Position numbers and translations under genes: made by a program
Source of the DNA: JBOGWY01 sp050694015
Lineage (GTDB): Bacteria; Actinomycetota; CADDZG01; WHSQ01
Assembly: GCA_050694015.1 (NCBI GenBank)
Contig: JBOGWY010000008.1
Location: forward strand, 1 to 21,463
Length of the DNA: 21,463 nt
Direction of reading: 5' to 3'
The notes under the pieces: generated by a model
What the model was told of the DNA's origin: nothing
What the model saw: only the letters and a program-made list of their open reading frames with translations
Databases searched by the model: none
Shown: one piece after another, positions 6,893-14,394 of the stretch
Numbering within the stretch: the stretch's first letter is position 1
How the letters are laid out: every line of letters starts with the position of its first letter

Positions 6893-9800
6893 GTGACCAT
6901 GGTTGCCAAGAGCGCGCCCGGTGTAACGGAGATCGGCGGGGGCCGCGCCCCCGATGTGGGGGACGCGACCGGTCTAAGCGTCGGCTTCCTCGGCCCCCTA
7001 AGGATCGTGACCGCCGGAGCGATCGTCACGCTCGGCAGGCCGATGGCGAAGCTACTCCTCGCGCGTCTCGCCCTAGGAGCGCCCGGGGCTGTCACCGCGT
7101 CCGCGCTCGTAGACGCGCTGTGGGATGAGGATCCGCCCCCGACGGCAGCGAAGACGCTGCAGAAATATGTCTCGGAGTTGCGGAAATCGATCGGGCCCGC
7201 GTGCGTACGTACGGCCGACGCCGGCTACTCGCTCGAGATCGCGCCCGATCGGGTCGACCTGCACCTGTTCTACGACTTGCTCGACCGAGCGCGCGCAGCG
7301 CGAGCGCAGGAGCGGATGCGGCGCGCGTGGGAGCTCTACGAGGACGCACTGGGCTTGTGGCGAGGCGATCTATTCAGCGGGTTGCCCGACGTCGGCTTCG
7401 TAATCGAGGAGGCCACGCGGGCCGAGAACGCGCGGACCTCCGCGCTCGAGGAGCAGATGGAGACCGGTCTCGCACTCGGGAAGCACGAATCGCTGGTGCT
7501 GGTGCTGGAGGACCTCGTCGGTCGTTTCCCTCTGCGCGAACGATTGTGGGCGGCCTTGATGACCGCGCTGTATCGCTCGGGGCGGCAGGCAGACGCGCTG
7601 GCCGCGTACCGACGGGCGCGCGGGATCCTCCTCGACGAACTCGGCATCGAGCCTTCCCCCGAGTTGAGCGGCCTCGAAGAGAAGATCTTGTTGCACGATC
7701 CCTCGCTCGATCCTCCGGAGGCTCCGGAAGTAGCAGGGAATCTGCCGACCACGCACACGAGCTTCGTCGGCCGTTCCGATGAGATGGCGGAGTTGACGCG
7801 CCTGCTGGCCACGACCCGGCTCATAACGCTCACGGGTCCCGGAGGCTCGGGCAAGACGCGTCTCGCGGTCGAAACCGGAGCGCGGGCTCAAGGCCTGTTC
7901 CGCGACGGCGTCTGGTTCGTCGACCTCGCGGTCCACCGCGATGACGGCGAAGTCATCGTGGCGGCGGCTGCAGCCTTGGGTATCGCTCCCGAGCCGAACG
8001 AAACTCTCGAACGCACGCTCATCGGTTATCTGGCCGGCAAGAACGCGCTCTTGGTACTCGACAATTGCGAGCACTTGATCGAGGGGGCGGCTGCATTGAC
8101 GCGCGCGGTTCTCAGCGGGACGAAGTCGACGAGTGTCGTCGCGACGAGTCGGGAATCCCTCGGTCTCACCGGCGAAGCGGTGTGTCCGGTTGCACCACTG
8201 GCGCTTCCGGAGACGACTGTCGAGGCCGCGGAGGACATCGCGTCGAACGAATGCGTGTCGTTGTTCGTCGACCGAGCGGTCGCGGCGGACCGCGATTTCC
8301 GGCTGACCGACGACATCTCCGAAGGCGTTGTCGAGATCTGCACGCGACTCGAAGGCTTGCCGCTGGCGATCGAGCTCGCGGCGCGGCAGTTGCACGTACT
8401 GGGGCTGACCGACCTTCGCCGCGGCCTCATAGATCATCTCGATCTCCTCACGGCCCCCGGGGAACCTGCCGCCCGCCATCGCACTATGGAAGCGGCGATC
8501 GAATGGAGCTACCGGCTCCTCGACGAGAGCTTGCGGCGGATGTTCGTCGCGCTGTCGGTGTTCCCCGGCACGTTCGCACTTGAAGCGGTCGACCACGTAT
8601 GCCGCGGCCTCGATATCGACCTGGGTAGCGAACGCAACGCGGCCGGAGCGTTCACGACGCTCGCGAGTCGGTCCATGGTGATCCGTCACTCCGGTGGTGG
8701 CGACACCCGCTACCGACTGCTGGAACCGATGCGTGCCTTCGCACGGCGACGAGCCGAAGAGGAACGGATCGTCGATCGTCTCGGGGCGGCTCACGCACGG
8801 TGGGTCTTGGAGTTCCTGCTCGAGGGCCCGAGCATCCTGGGACCCTCCGAGCGGATCCGGCTGCGCCGGCTCGCCGAAGAGGGACATCACTTCGCGGTGG
8901 CGATGAACTGGGCCACCGATCACGACCAGGACCTGGCACTGGAGCTCGTCGCGGCCGCTGCGGAGTTCATCCTCATCGAGGAGTTCCAGATCACCTGGGG
9001 CGAGAGTCTGGTGCGGACCCTGTCGGGCGCGCTGGACGGATCGTCCGCTCTTCATGCTGCGGCGCTCGCCAAGGGCGCGCTCGCGATGTCGGAAAGTTTC
9101 GCGAGCTACACCGTGGCCCAACAGTGGGCGGAGCGGGCACTGACCGTCGCGAAGGAGTTCGGCGACCTCCAGCTAAGGGCGCTCGCCGAGACGGCTCTGG
9201 CCGTGGCGCTGAGGAGTACCGGCGAGCTCGCGGTGGCCTTCGACCGTGCCACGCGGGCCATCGCGACGTTCGACGAGTTGGGAGAGGTTGTGTGGGCCGC
9301 ACAGGCGCGTCGCTGGCTCGGGCTCATAGAGCTCGCGCGGGGCAACTACGACGACGTGATCGCGAGGTGCTCCGAAGCGACAGCGCTGTGGCGCGAGGTC
9401 GGCAGCGACTGGGGGCAGGGAAAAGCCTTGTGGGTGACCGCGGCGGCTCACGCTCTCAAAGGCGAGCACGACCAAGCCGAAGCGTGCGCCGGCAGGGCGC
9501 TGATGCTCCTCGAAGGCCTCGACGATCCTTCGGCGTCCGTCCATGTGAGAGCCGTTCAAGGTGACGCGGCTCGACTCGCGGGACGCTACGAGGAGGCCGA
9601 GCGGATCTATCGGGAGTGTCTGCGCGACTTCCAGGCGATCGGCGACCGCCGCTGCACGGCGTCGTCGCTGAAGAACCTCGGTGTCGTTGCGCTCCACCGC
9701 GGCGACGTCGACGGCGGAGCGCTCCTGCTGACCGCGGCGCTAGATCGACGTCTCCGACTCGGTGAGGAGTCCGGCATCCCGGAGATCCTGGAGGGGCTTG

Positions 9801-10060
9801 GTCTCATCGCGCACCGGCGCAAGCAGAGCGAGAACGCGGTCACGTTGTTCGCGGCGGCGCAACGGCTACGGGCGCAGAGCGGGGCATCGGCGCCGGAGGT
9901 GGAACGAGTCGAGCTCGAGACGGTCCTGAGCGAACTCCGCGATCGATTGCCGCCGGACCGGTTCGAACAGGAGTGGGAGCGCGGCTTCGGATACGACCTC
10001 GACCAGGCCGTATCCGAAGCTCGCCTAAACGCAAGACCCATAAGCGGGTCGCCGAACTAG
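6893..10060 (+). CDS. AfsR-type transcriptional regulator (winged helix, BTAD, STAND ATPase, TPR)
   Basis: A 1055-residue regulator. About residues 25-115 form an OmpR-like winged helix (VGFLGPLRIV, then ASALVDALWDEDPP and KTLQKYVSELRK). Residues 116-270 form the bacterial transcriptional activator (BTAD) domain (ALGLWRGDLFSGL, FPLRERLWAALMTALYRSGRQADAL, LGIEPSPEL). Then comes a STAND/NB-ARC ATPase: Walker A GPGGSGKT at 315-322, Walker B LLVLDNCEH at 386-394, ATSRESLGL, and GLPLAIELAARQL. The C-terminal third (about 700-1030) is helical and TPR-like, with repeats such as YEEAERIYRECLRDFQAIGD. This is the AfsR layout; such proteins activate promoters through 11-bp-spaced direct repeats. The start is GTG 6893 or ATG 6899; neither has a strong ribosome-binding site. 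It overlaps the convergent sulfurtransferase gene by 4 bp (CTAG). Possible target repeats lie at 11315-11341. Confidence 0.9.
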   Translation: MTMVAKSAPGVTEIGGGRAPDVGDATGLSVGFLGPLRIVTAGAIVTLGRPMAKLLLARLALGAPGAVTASALVDALWDEDPPPTAAKTLQKYVSELRKSIGPACVRTADAGYSLEIAPDRVDLHLFYDLLDRARAARAQERMRRAWELYEDALGLWRGDLFSGLPDVGFVIEEATRAENARTSALEEQMETGLALGKHESLVLVLEDLVGRFPLRERLWAALMTALYRSGRQADALAAYRRARGILLDELGIEPSPELSGLEEKILLHDPSLDPPEAPEVAGNLPTTHTSFVGRSDEMAELTRLLATTRLITLTGPGGSGKTRLAVETGARAQGLFRDGVWFVDLAVHRDDGEVIVAAAAALGIAPEPNETLERTLIGYLAGKNALLVLDNCEHLIEGAAALTRAVLSGTKSTSVVATSRESLGLTGEAVCPVAPLALPETTVEAAEDIASNECVSLFVDRAVAADRDFRLTDDISEGVVEICTRLEGLPLAIELAARQLHVLGLTDLRRGLIDHLDLLTAPGEPAARHRTMEAAIEWSYRLLDESLRRMFVALSVFPGTFALEAVDHVCRGLDIDLGSERNAAGAFTTLASRSMVIRHSGGGDTRYRLLEPMRAFARRRAEEERIVDRLGAAHARWVLEFLLEGPSILGPSERIRLRRLAEEGHHFAVAMNWATDHDQDLALELVAAAAEFILIEEFQITWGESLVRTLSGALDGSSALHAAALAKGALAMSESFASYTVAQQWAERALTVAKEFGDLQLRALAETALAVALRSTGELAVAFDRATRAIATFDELGEVVWAAQARRWLGLIELARGNYDDVIARCSEATALWREVGSDWGQGKALWVTAAAHALKGEHDQAEACAGRALMLLEGLDDPSASVHVRAVQGDAARLAGRYEEAERIYRECLRDFQAIGDRRCTASSLKNLGVVALHRGDVDGGALLLTAALDRRLRLGEESGIPEILEGLGLIAHRRKQSENAVTLFAAAQRLRAQSGASAPEVERVELETVLSELRDRLPPDRFEQEWERGFGYDLDQAVSEARLNARPISGSPN

Positions 10061-10905
10061 TCGCCGATCGCTACCGGCACGTCGACCAGGCTCCCGTACT
10101 CCGTCCACGAACCGTCGTAGTTCTTGACGTTCGAGAACCCGAGTAGCTCGTAGAGCACGAACCACGTATGCGACGAGCGCTCGCCGATACGGCAGTAGGC
10201 AACGATCTCACCGTTCTGGCGCACGCCCGATCCCTCGTAGAGCGCGCGGAGCTCGTCGGCGCTCTTGAACGTGCCGTCTTCGTTGGCGGCTTGAGACCAC
10301 GGGATGTTCTTCGCACCGGGGATGTGACCGGCGACGTACGGCTGTTCCTGCGGAAGGTGCGGAGGGGCCATCACTTCGCCGGTGAACTCGGCCGGCGATC
10401 GCACGTCGACCATCGTGCCCGACATGCCGGTGGCCATCGCGATGATGTCGTCCCTGCACGCGCGCAGCTCGGGCCGATCCGATCGACGCGAGAACCGGCC
10501 CGAGGAAACCGACGTCGTCTCGTCGGTCATCGGACGGCCTTCCAGCTCCCACTTCATCCGCCCGCCGTTCACGAGCTTGACGTTGTCGATCCCTCGGTAG
10601 CGGCACAGCCAGTACGCGTACGCGGCGAACCAGTTGTTGTTACCGCCGTAGAGAACGATCGTGTCGTCGTCCGAGATGCCCTTGCTGCTCAACAGGGACG
10701 CGAGCTCGGCCGACGAGACGAAGTCGCGTCGGGGGGCCGAGCGCAGCTCGTTGGTCCAGTCGATCGAGACCGCTCCGGGGATGTGGCCCACCTCGAACGC
10801 GCTGGTGTCCTCATCGACCTCGACGATCTTGATGCTGGGGTCGTCCAGGCGCTCGGCCACGAAATCGGTCTCGACCAGAGCGTCGGGATTCGCGTATCCG
10901 CTCAT
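10057..10905 (-). CDS. Thiosulfate sulfurtransferase (rhodanese), CysA2/SseA-like
   Basis: I start at ATG 10905, which has AGGAG six nt upstream; the in-frame GTG just before it is too close to that site. The 282-residue protein has two rhodanese domains. The first, catalytically inactive, carries EVDEDTSAFEVGHIPGA and LYGGNNNWFAAYAYW. The second has the active loop CRIGERSSHTW with catalytic C238, after VDVRSPAEF and GHIPGAKNIPW. These blocks match, from memory, the actinobacterial CysA2/CysA3 enzymes very closely, including the ending NYDGSWTEYGSLV. It transfers sulfane sulfur from thiosulfate to a thiol acceptor in the cytoplasm. The upstream small secreted-protein gene is 25 bp away on the same strand, suggesting one transcript. 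The SseC-like partner often found beside CysA2 is not present. Confidence 0.93.
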   Translation of the reverse strand: MSGYANPDALVETDFVAERLDDPSIKIVEVDEDTSAFEVGHIPGAVSIDWTNELRSAPRRDFVSSAELASLLSSKGISDDDTIVLYGGNNNWFAAYAYWLCRYRGIDNVKLVNGGRMKWELEGRPMTDETTSVSSGRFSRRSDRPELRACRDDIIAMATGMSGTMVDVRSPAEFTGEVMAPPHLPQEQPYVAGHIPGAKNIPWSQAANEDGTFKSADELRALYEGSGVRQNGEIVAYCRIGERSSHTWFVLYELLGFSNVKNYDGSWTEYGSLVDVPVAIGD

Positions 10906-10930
10906 CACTGACTCCTGTCCTCTTGGGCGA

Positions 10931-11254
10931 TCAGTTGATGCCCGGGTTGTCGTCGGTGGGGTTGCCCTCGACCGCGAAGCAACCGTCGGCGCTTCCCGGC
11001 GTCCCGGCGTCGGGGCCGTGGTGCGCGGTCTCGAGCCCGTACCCGGCCGGGCCGCTGTCGGCCGGCTCGAGGACGCCGTCGCACGACAAGCGCAGGCCGT
11101 CCTCGTTGATCGGGGCGAAGCCGGGGTGGTTCTGGCCGTCCGCGAGAACGGTGCCGTCGGCGGAGTTCTCGGCGACGTGCGGGTGGGCCGCGGCGGGGGT
11201 GGCCCCGACGGCGAGCACGGTCACAACGGCGCACAGCATGATGATCTTTCGCAT
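10931..11254 (-). CDS. Small secreted protein of unknown function
   Basis: The 107-residue product starts at ATG 11254 with AGGAG ten nt upstream. Residues 1-23 are a clear signal peptide (MRKIIMLCAVV, hydrophobic core, cleavage after TPAAA). The mature 84 residues begin HPHVAENSADG, are rich in Gly, Asp, Pro and His, and contain two cysteines (C58 and C92) that could form one disulfide. I recognise no family. It is the first gene of a likely two-gene operon with the sulfurtransferase and has a promoter region with three CCGGT repeats at 11-bp spacing. The histidines and acidic residues would allow metal binding, but nothing in the sequence establishes that. Confidence 0.75.
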   Translation of the reverse strand: MRKIIMLCAVVTVLAVGATPAAAHPHVAENSADGTVLADGQNHPGFAPINEDGLRLSCDGVLEPADSGPAGYGLETAHHGPDAGTPGSADGCFAVEGNPTDDNPGIN

Positions 11255-11290
11255 CTTTCTCTCCTTTTCGTCTCGATGTCGTCCAGCGCG

Positions 11291-11302
11291 CTGTTGGAAC
11301 AG
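11291..11302. repeat. Short inverted repeat near the predicted transcription start of the small secreted-protein gene
   Basis: CTGTT-GG-AACAG forms a 5-2-5 dyad at 11291-11302, just downstream of the proposed -10 on the minus strand. It could be an operator half-site pair; it may also be chance. Confidence 0.3.
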
Positions 11303-11341
11303 GTATCGCAGACGCCGGTTCCGTTCCGGTAGACGACCGGT
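11301..11341 (-). promoter_or_regulatory. Candidate SARP/AfsR-type operator-promoter: three direct repeats at 11-bp period
   Basis: CCGGT occurs at 11315-11319, 11326-11330 and 11337-11341, an exact 11-bp period; the second and third 11-mers (CCGGTAGACGA, CCGGTGGACGG) agree at 9 of 11 positions. On the minus strand the last repeat is followed by 8 nt and then ATACCT (11306-11301), a plausible -10 element. An 8-bp gap between the last repeat and the -10 box is the known layout of SARP-activated promoters. Transcription would start about 40 nt before the gene at 11254. Confidence 0.45.
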
Positions 11342-11473
11342 GGACGGGTGTCAACGCGGGTTCTCGACGAGGAGGTTTGAGAGGTTTCGGCCGAGTCAAC
11401 GGCGAAGTAACTGACGCCCCGTCCGAGGGGCCTCTGATGGGGAGGGCTCGTCCTGCACAGAACTCCAAGAACG

Positions 11474-13813
11474 TTGTCGCCGCTCGTCGCGCTGCTCGTG
11501 GTCATGCCGGGCGCGGCGATTGCGGCCCCCGTGCCGAGCCCTCCGTCGATCGACCCCTTGAGGGGCGCTCCGAGGAGCTCGTTGTGTCCGCCCGTCGCGG
11601 AAGGGTTCTGCGCCGAGGGTGCGGCCACGTCCGCGGAAGCGGCCGCTCTCGTATCGGGGACGGCCGGGGACGGGACCTGGATCGATCGTTCTGTTACCCC
11701 TCTGCGGCGTGAGCTCGGAGCGATGGCCTTCGACGGGGCCAAGACGATCTTGTTCGGAGGTTGTTGCAGCGATGCGAGGTCGCGTCTCGACGATACCTGG
11801 GCGTACATCGGCGGCGCATGGACGAAGCTCTCGCCGGAGACCGCGCCCCCGGGTCGCGACCAGGCTGCCATCGTGTTCGACGAGGCCCGGCACGAGGTCG
11901 TCTTATTCGGTGGGCAGGGACGCGATGCGTCGGGAAACGTGACCTTCGGCGATACGTGGACCTGGGACGGGACCGACTGGACGCGCGAAGCCCCCACTAC
12001 GTCACCTTCTCCGCGTTCGTCGGCTTCCATGGCGTTCGACACCGTCTCCGACCAGGTCGTGCTGTTCGGAGGTTGTTCCGCAGCCGCCTGCGATCTCGGC
12101 GACACGTGGACGTGGGACGGCAACACGTGGTCGAAGCGGGAACCATCCAATTCCCCATCGGGCCGCAGCAGCGCCGCGATGGCAACGAGCACCGACCATG
12201 TCCTGCTCTTCGGTGGCTTCCGAAGCCTCACCGGGCTCGCCGACACGTGGTTGTGGAAAGACGACGACTGGATCGAAGTAGCGGCATCATCGTCGCCTCC
12301 CGCTCGGGTGTTGCCCGGCGTCGCATCCGACCGCTCGAACGGTTCGGTGGTCATGTTCGGCGGGTTCAGCAGCGGGCCGGAGTTCACGATGCGTAACGAC
12401 ACGTGGATCTGGGATGGAGCTTCGTGGTCACCGGGCGCGCCCGCGACCTCACCCGAGGCCCGGATCCCGACGATGGCTTACGACGGAGCGTCCGACGAAG
12501 TCGTTCTCTACGGCGGTCTGAACGCCGGCGGATGGTGGGACACCGACACGTGGACGTGGAACGGAACGACGTGGACGCGCCGCGTTTTTGCCGATCCCTC
12601 GGAACGCATGGACGCCACCGCTGCGTACGACACCGCGCGCGGCGAGCTCGTGATGTTCAGCGGTTTCTGCAACCCGAACAACCCGAACACATCACCCCAG
12701 GTCGCGAGCCAGTCTCCACGCTGCGGCTCCGCGACTTTCGGCGATACGTGGACGTACGACGGATCGAGCTGGACACAGGAAGAGACGACGATCGCGCCGA
12801 TGAACCGGCAGCGCGCCGCGATAGAGTTCCACGACGGGACCGACCTGGTGATCCTTGTCGGTGGGAGGTGCGGCTCGGTCGGTTGCGCCGATTCGTGGAC
12901 GTGGGACGGCGAGTCGTGGACACCGTTGCTCTCACCTCCGCAGGTCACGAACCGGGATGGAGCGTCGATGGTCTACGACGCGGCGCGGGATCAACTCGTT
13001 CTGTTCGGCGGCTCCGGTTCGGACGCGACCACGTGGACCTGGGATGGATCGACATGGACCCAACACACCCAGACCGGGGGCCCCGAGCCGCGTTCCCACG
13101 CAGGGATGGCTTACGACGCCGCGCGCGGCGAGGTGGTGCTGCTGGGCGGCTTCGATCACTCGCCTTCCGATTTTCAGCGCCCCGCGTACGGGGACATGTG
13201 GACGTGGGACGGCACGACGTGGACTCGCGAGACTCCGGATGCGATGCCTCCGAAGCGTTATTCCGGAACGATGGAGTACGACGCGGCGACCGCGCGGGTG
13301 ATCCTGCACGGTGGACTGGATCGTCTGTTCGACCCCAACTCAAACACTGTGTTCTCCGACACCTGGGCGTGGGACGGACAGACGTGGCGCGAGCTCGCGC
13401 CCACGCGCACGACGTACCCGTCGATGTCGGCGACGTCGGCACCTTTCCCGCCGTTCGGCGGGATCCTGGTGATCGGTGGGCTGCCGCAGAACCCGAGCAA
13501 GATCCTCAACGCGGTGGCGCTGTGGAGGGGGGCCGGTCGAACGAAGGAAGCGACCGTGATGACGCTGGTGCGCGAGGGCAACGGTTCTAAGGCGACGCTG
13601 CGTGCGCTCCTCGTCGAAGCCGACACCTCCGAGGGCATCGCGTCGCGCACGATCACGTTCTACGTGGGCGCCGACGAGATCGGCTCCGCGATCACCGGCG
13701 GCGACGGAGGGGCAACGATCTCGATCCCTCCACGCTATCGCGGCAACGTCGTGTTCGAGGCCCGGTTCGACGGAGATGACATCTATCTGCCCTCTAGTGC
13801 GCGGACCCCCTAA
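11474..13813 (+). CDS. Secreted Kelch-repeat (beta-propeller) protein with C-terminal Ig-like domain
   Basis: About 780 residues. Eleven units begin with a D-T-W or closely related motif followed by a hydrophobic Trp turn (for example GDTWTWDGTDW) and end in a strand such as VVLFGG; a partial unit (MAFDGAKTILFGG) precedes them. These are Kelch blades, enough for one large or two smaller propellers, usually used for protein or glycan binding outside the cell. The last 90 residues (from about 13545) form an Ig-like domain containing RTITFYVGADEIG and ISIPPRYR, the same domain as at the end of the first trypsin-like protease. The start is uncertain. TTG 11474 gives a signal peptide with no basic residues, whereas a CTG at 11453, 7 nt after GGGGAGG, would add HRTPRT and a normal N-region. 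Export is likely with either start. Confidence 0.85.
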   Translation: MSPLVALLVVMPGAAIAAPVPSPPSIDPLRGAPRSSLCPPVAEGFCAEGAATSAEAAALVSGTAGDGTWIDRSVTPLRRELGAMAFDGAKTILFGGCCSDARSRLDDTWAYIGGAWTKLSPETAPPGRDQAAIVFDEARHEVVLFGGQGRDASGNVTFGDTWTWDGTDWTREAPTTSPSPRSSASMAFDTVSDQVVLFGGCSAAACDLGDTWTWDGNTWSKREPSNSPSGRSSAAMATSTDHVLLFGGFRSLTGLADTWLWKDDDWIEVAASSSPPARVLPGVASDRSNGSVVMFGGFSSGPEFTMRNDTWIWDGASWSPGAPATSPEARIPTMAYDGASDEVVLYGGLNAGGWWDTDTWTWNGTTWTRRVFADPSERMDATAAYDTARGELVMFSGFCNPNNPNTSPQVASQSPRCGSATFGDTWTYDGSSWTQEETTIAPMNRQRAAIEFHDGTDLVILVGGRCGSVGCADSWTWDGESWTPLLSPPQVTNRDGASMVYDAARDQLVLFGGSGSDATTWTWDGSTWTQHTQTGGPEPRSHAGMAYDAARGEVVLLGGFDHSPSDFQRPAYGDMWTWDGTTWTRETPDAMPPKRYSGTMEYDAATARVILHGGLDRLFDPNSNTVFSDTWAWDGQTWRELAPTRTTYPSMSATSAPFPPFGGILVIGGLPQNPSKILNAVALWRGAGRTKEATVMTLVREGNGSKATLRALLVEADTSEGIASRTITFYVGADEIGSAITGGDGGATISIPPRYRGNVVFEARFDGDDIYLPSSARTP

Positions 13814-13883
13814 GAGCCGAAGACCTAACCGATCGAGCTAGAGCGGGCAGCGCGTTCACGTACGCGAGGCGGTATCGGCGCGA

Positions 13884-13918
13884 GCGGGCGATGGTCATAC
13901 TCGGTATGTGAGGCCCGC
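13884..13918. repeat. Nested inverted repeat between the Kelch and GYD genes
   Basis: GCGGGC (13884-13889) pairs with GCCCGC (13913-13918), and inside it CATAC (13896-13900) pairs with GTATG (13904-13908) across TCG. No T-run follows, so it is not a typical intrinsic terminator. It ends 30 bp before the GYD gene and may be an operator or leader fold. The rest of the 135-bp gap shows nothing else I can support. Confidence 0.4.
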
Positions 13919-13948
13919 GATGGGTCGCGACCGAGGTTGGGAGGAGCG

Positions 13949-14275
13949 ATGGCGCTTTATCTGACGAAGTTCAGCTACACGCCGGAGACGTGGGCACGGA
14001 TGGTAGGTAACCCCGAGGACCGCCGCATCGCGGCCGAGTCATACATCGAGTCGGTCGGCGGGAAGCTCCACGGGTTCTGGTACGCGTTCGGCCCGCACGA
14101 CGGCTACACGCTGTGGGAAGCCCCCGACAACACCTCGATGGCCGCCGTCGCTCTCGCGATCGGTTCGGGAGGCGCTCTCAGCTCGATCGAGACGACCGTT
14201 CTGATGACGGTTGACGAGACTCTGGATGCGCTGAGGCAGGCGGGCAAGATCAAGTACCAGGCGCCGGGCTCGTAG
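13949..14275 (+). CDS. GYD-domain protein
   Basis: The start is ATG 13949, with GGGAGGAG at 13939-13946 directly upstream. The 108-residue product begins MALYLTKFSYTPETWARM, contains GGKLHGFWYAFGPHDGYTLWEAPD and ends with a helix of the form TVDETLDALRQAG. This is the short GYD domain, named for the Gly-Tyr-Asp type signature, a ferredoxin-like fold of unknown biochemical role that is widespread in actinomycetes. In this copy the signature region reads GPHDGYTLWEA. It stands alone: the upstream Kelch gene ends 135 bp away, and the sigma-factor gene follows after 119 bp. Confidence 0.85.
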   Translation: MALYLTKFSYTPETWARMVGNPEDRRIAAESYIESVGGKLHGFWYAFGPHDGYTLWEAPDNTSMAAVALAIGSGGALSSIETTVLMTVDETLDALRQAGKIKYQAPGS

Positions 14276-14325
14276 ACCACGGGGCCCCGGACCCAGCTGC
14301 AGATCACTTCGAAGGACTGCTCATG

Positions 14326-14345
14326 GAGGTCGGCGCCCCGACCTC
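14326..14345. repeat. Perfect 8-bp hairpin before the sigma-factor operon
   Basis: GAGGTCGG (14326-14333) is perfectly complementary to CCGACCTC (14338-14345) around a CGCC loop. It lies in the 119-bp gap between the GYD gene and the sigma-factor gene. No U-tract follows, so termination would need help; it could equally be an operator for the operon. Confidence 0.5.
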
Positions 14346-14394
14346 GGAGCAGGACCGCCTTTCGATTTCCCACCGCCTGCGATAAAGACGTCAC

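Noticed and set aside
10057..10060. CTAG shared by the stop codons of the AfsR-type and sulfurtransferase genes as a regulatory site
   Set aside because: TAG on each strand necessarily forms CTAG when stops overlap this way; it is compact packing, not a signal.
11700..13420. Regular DNA repeats (GATACGTGGAC, GGGACGG) suggesting a repeat array or CRISPR
   Set aside because: They encode the W-rich Kelch blades, are degenerate, vary in spacing and stay in one frame.
13814..13860. tRNA-like stretch on the minus strand (TAGCTCGATCGGTTAGG resembles a D-arm)
   Set aside because: The D-stem does not pair properly, there is no T-arm motif or matching acceptor 3' strand, and no CCA-proximal pairing, so it is not a tRNA or a credible attachment-site remnant.
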